Shown here piece by piece: positions 5,709 through 7,733 of a DNA stretch of 7,733 nt. The notes under the pieces were generated by a model. The model had not been told where the DNA came from and did not search any database. It saw nothing but the letters and a program-made list of their open reading frames with translations. A program made the translations under genes and the position numbers. Numbering within the stretch: position 1 is the first letter of the stretch; the number at the start of each line of letters is the position of its first letter. The stretch is from Gammaproteobacteria bacterium. Its GTDB lineage: Bacteria > Pseudomonadota > Gammaproteobacteria > Granulosicoccales > Granulosicoccaceae. The stretch covers positions 1-7,733 of the forward strand of contig DOIU01000311.1 in the NCBI GenBank assembly GCA_003511825.1. The letters are read 5' to 3'.

Positions 5709-6488
5709 TCACATCATCCGCCGCACATTACCTTTGCGCCGAATTCTGTAACTGCCATCACTCGCAGCCCGGCCCATGCCACGCAGCATATCGGTCAGCT
5801 CGCGTGGCGCTCCTGATCGCGGCCGAATGGTGAGGTCTGTCTGGTAGTTGCCGTTCTGCTGCACATCCACCTGACCGTTCACCACCACATCGCCACCCTC
5901 AGCAGAGATGCGTGCAGTGTGCTGGTCACCGTCGGGCTCGATATCAATACGCAAGTTCCCCAACCGCGCCGGCGTGGGCTCTAACAAACGGGCATCTTGC
6001 CACTCGATACGGGCTTGCATTGAAGAGAATACTTGGTTTTCCAGCACTAACTCATCAACCGACACCGCAAGCTGCCCTGCGATCTTGGCAAAAGGGTCCA
6101 ACAGCACACTCAGCGCCTGGCCCTCAGCACTGTAGTGAAAATCTGAAACGTGCGTGTCGCCACCCAGGCTCTGTGCCACCACGCCCTCGCCCTGACCACC
6201 ATAGGCGTTAAAGCTGATATGTGCCCCACCCCGACCGGCGAGCAACTGCATGGGCGCCGGCGACCAACTGACTTGTTCTACGCGAAAGCGCTCTGGCCCG
6301 GTGGGCAGCACGTCATTAGGCGCTTCGAGGGTGTCAATGGTGGCATTCCAAACCGGGCCTGACACACCACTGAGGGTCAAGGGGCTGACATCAAACCGTG
6401 CCACAATGGGCGCGGCGGGAAACCGCAACACCATAAACAGGAGATAGCAGCACACACCCAGCAAGACATACAGTAGGACTTTCTTCAT
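5709..6488 (-). CDS. gspN: Type II secretion system protein GspN
   Basis: A 259-residue protein with one N-terminal membrane anchor (about 4-22: VLLYVLLGVCCYLLFMVL) and a periplasmic, beta-rich remainder. The segment LSGVSGPVWNATI (39-51) matches the G-x-x-W motif seen near the start of GspN/PulN proteins. GspN is an accessory part of the type II secretion system, present in only some species and not always needed; its exact role is unsettled. Identity rests on topology, this motif and position directly after gspM. The ATG shares one base with the TGA of gspM (TGATG) and no Shine-Dalgarno precedes it (an A-run, ACAAAAACTG, is there instead). Its translation therefore probably depends on ribosomes finishing gspM. 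The C-terminus is very basic (RIRRKGNVRR). Length is typical for the family. Confidence 0.88.
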   Translation of the reverse strand: MKKVLLYVLLGVCCYLLFMVLRFPAAPIVARFDVSPLTLSGVSGPVWNATIDTLEAPNDVLPTGPERFRVEQVSWSPAPMQLLAGRGGAHISFNAYGGQGEGVVAQSLGGDTHVSDFHYSAEGQALSVLLDPFAKIAGQLAVSVDELVLENQVFSSMQARIEWQDARLLEPTPARLGNLRIDIEPDGDQHTARISAEGGDVVVNGQVDVQQNGNYQTDLTIRPRSGAPRELTDMLRGMGRAASDGSYRIRRKGNVRRMM

Positions 6489-6967
6489 CAGTTTTTGTCG
6501 ACTCGAAAACGGGCACCGACTTGGCCGGCATCTTTGCGACTGACATTCAGTGTGGAAATCTGCAGGCCGTACTGCTCTAGCTCGCCAAGCGCGACGATGA
6601 GTTTGTCAAACTCCACAGCACTGAAATTCACACGCGCGCCAGTAGCACCGATGGGCTCTACGCGATCGGGAGTCGCCATACCAAGCTTTCGAATCACCTG
6701 ATCAACCAGTAAATACGGCGCTCTATTACTCGACGTCACCCCGCTACGACCCGCACCGCGCAGTGCCTTAACTTGCGCTTCAGCTGTGAGCATTTGTGCA
6801 ATGACGGTTCCGTTTCTCGACACTGCGTCGCGGTTTTGAGCCAAGCCGCGCACCAACGGGTTCCACACCAGCGCATAGATCAAACTCAGCGCGATTAAGG
6901 TGCCCATTAAGATGACAACCATGCGATCGCGTCGCGACTGGCGCAGATACCATTCTTTTGCGCTCAT
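6488..6967 (-). CDS. gspM: Type II secretion system protein GspM
   Basis: A 159-residue bitopic inner-membrane protein: a short cytosolic N-terminus with basic residues (RQSRRDR, 9-15), a membrane helix at about 16-34 that ends near NPL, a coiled periplasmic linker (40-72), and a small ferredoxin-like domain. That domain runs through VNFSAVEFDKLIVALGELEQYGLQISTLNVSR (113-144). GspM pairs with GspL and helps hold the inner-membrane platform that drives pseudopilus assembly. Length and layout fit the family (about 150-180). Its ATG overlaps the gspL stop as ATGA (6967-6964), and a full GGAGGT Shine-Dalgarno (6979-6974) lies six bases upstream inside the gspL coding end. The stop overlaps the gspN start. 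Confidence 0.9.
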   Translation of the reverse strand: MSAKEWYLRQSRRDRMVVILMGTLIALSLIYALVWNPLVRGLAQNRDAVSRNGTVIAQMLTAEAQVKALRGAGRSGVTSSNRAPYLLVDQVIRKLGMATPDRVEPIGATGARVNFSAVEFDKLIVALGELEQYGLQISTLNVSRKDAGQVGARFRVDKN

Positions 6968-7733
6968 CCTCGTACCTCCACGCGGATGCGTCCGCGAATG
7001 CGCCCCTTGGACTGATTGGCCGAGTCAATCGTCATGCTGAACTGGCCGCCGGTCTCCAGCGACTGCTTGAGCCGGTCCAGGGTACTGATCCGGTCGGTGT
7101 CCAGATCCAGATCCAGGCGCCCGGTTTTGTAGCTGATGGCGTTTAAGTTGGTGTTACCCGTGCTACCCAAAGCATCACTGACCTGCTTAATCACCGAGAC
7201 AAAGCCGTCACCACCACCGGCGCCCAGCTTTTTGAGTTCAGACTGCATTTGCTTGCGTGGGTTCACCACACGACGTATCGACGGGAAGGTCCGGCGCAGG
7301 ATGTCTTCCATTTGCGCGTTCTGCTCGGCAAGCTCTGACGCGACCGCGCGGTATTCCATGAACTTGCCGGCACCGACCGCGATCACCAAGGCAGCCGCCA
7401 GGGCAATGGCCGGACGCCAGGGACGCCAAGCGCGATCAAACTGCTGCTTAAAACTGTAGTCGCCTTGTAAAATATTGATCGCGGGAGAATTGTGCACACC
7501 GCGCGCCAGCAGCTTGAGCACATCGTCGCAGGGACGTTGCTCAACATCCAAGGCCACGGTGTCCAGGCTCAGTTCGGCTTCATCGGTGGTAAACAGCACC
7601 ATGCCGGCGGGCGGGTCGTCAGCGGCTTCTTCCAGACTCTGGCCGAGCAAGACTTCGGCGCTCGATCGATCAATGGCGTAGCCACTAAAGTCATCAATGC
7701 GCACCAACACACGATCGCCGTCGGACAATGCGT
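6964..7733 (-). CDS. gspL: Type II secretion system protein GspL, C-terminal part
   Basis: The C-terminal 256 or so residues of GspL. The reading frame is open through the right edge, and the true start lies outside the window (the family is about 380-420 residues). Residue numbers here count from the TTG at 7728. The end of the cytoplasmic actin-like domain, which in known systems contacts the ATPase GspE, closes with the recognisable INILQGDYS (84-92). A basic, Trp-rich membrane entry (WRPWRP, 101-106) and a membrane helix (about 107-125) follow. Then come a coiled linker and the periplasmic ferredoxin-like domain, ending in GRIRGRIRVEVRG (242-254). That domain pairs with its counterpart in GspM. 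The apparent TTG start at 7728 is internal, not a real start. Confidence 0.92.
   Translation of the reverse strand, partial: ALSDGDRVLVRIDDFSGYAIDRSSAEVLLGQSLEEAADDPPAGMVLFTTDEAELSLDTVALDVEQRPCDDVLKLLARGVHNSPAINILQGDYSFKQQFDRAWRPWRPAIALAAALVIAVGAGKFMEYRAVASELAEQNAQMEDILRRTFPSIRRVVNPRKQMQSELKKLGAGGGDGFVSVIKQVSDALGSTGNTNLNAISYKTGRLDLDLDTDRISTLDRLKQSLETGGQFSMTIDSANQSKGRIRGRIRVEVRG
6974..6979 (-). promoter_or_regulatory. Strong Shine-Dalgarno for gspM inside gspL
   Basis: GGAGGT on the - strand, six bases before the gspM ATG and within the codons for the last residues of GspL. It ensures efficient translation of GspM, in contrast to gspN, which has no such site. Confidence 0.7.

Noticed and set aside
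7726..7728. TTG at 7728 as the start of GspL
   Set aside because: The frame continues to the window edge, and the protein from here lacks most of the cytoplasmic domain, so it is an internal leucine codon.

Overview
The window looks like a chromosomal segment of a Gram-negative gammaproteobacterium. The main evidence is a block of type II secretion genes in the order gspL-gspM-gspN and a CysQ-type phosphatase beside it. Base composition is moderate (mid-50s % GC by eye) and codon use looks even from gene to gene. I see no mobile element, integrase, CRISPR array, tRNA or rRNA. A marine-type gammaproteobacterium is my guess from overall protein character, not something the sequence proves.

Layout. 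Bases 1-213 are an upstream region with no confident gene, holding a sigma-54-like motif and possibly the first codons of a divergent gene. On the + strand, galE (UDP-glucose 4-epimerase) runs 214-1206. Everything else is on the - strand. Read in the direction of transcription (right to left) it is: the end of gspL (cut by the window edge), gspM and gspN, joined by overlapping stop/start codons; a 183-base gap with a strong stem-loop; cysQ; a 177-base gap with small hairpins and a weak promoter candidate; then a tight four-gene unit. That unit is an NTF2/SnoaL-like protein, a cytoplasmic gamma-glutamyltransferase homologue, a PmtA/COG3963-type methyltransferase, and a two-helix membrane protein resembling DUF6232. 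galE and the four-gene unit converge on a 52-base gap that contains a hairpin able to serve both sides.

How the genes work together. GspL and GspM are inner-membrane assembly platform proteins of the type II secretion system, and GspN is its accessory protein. CysQ recycles 3'-phosphoadenosine 5'-phosphate from sulfate assimilation. GalE supplies UDP-galactose for surface polysaccharide. The four-gene unit has gaps of 23, 21 and 8 bases, each with its own Shine-Dalgarno sequence, so it is probably co-transcribed. Its joint role is unknown to me.

Most of the window is ordinary housekeeping and envelope biology. The least explained parts are the four-gene unit, the acidic tail on its first protein, the GGT homologue that lacks a signal peptide and the usual substrate-binding arginine, and the DUF6232-like membrane protein. 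I found no convincing evidence of an undescribed system.
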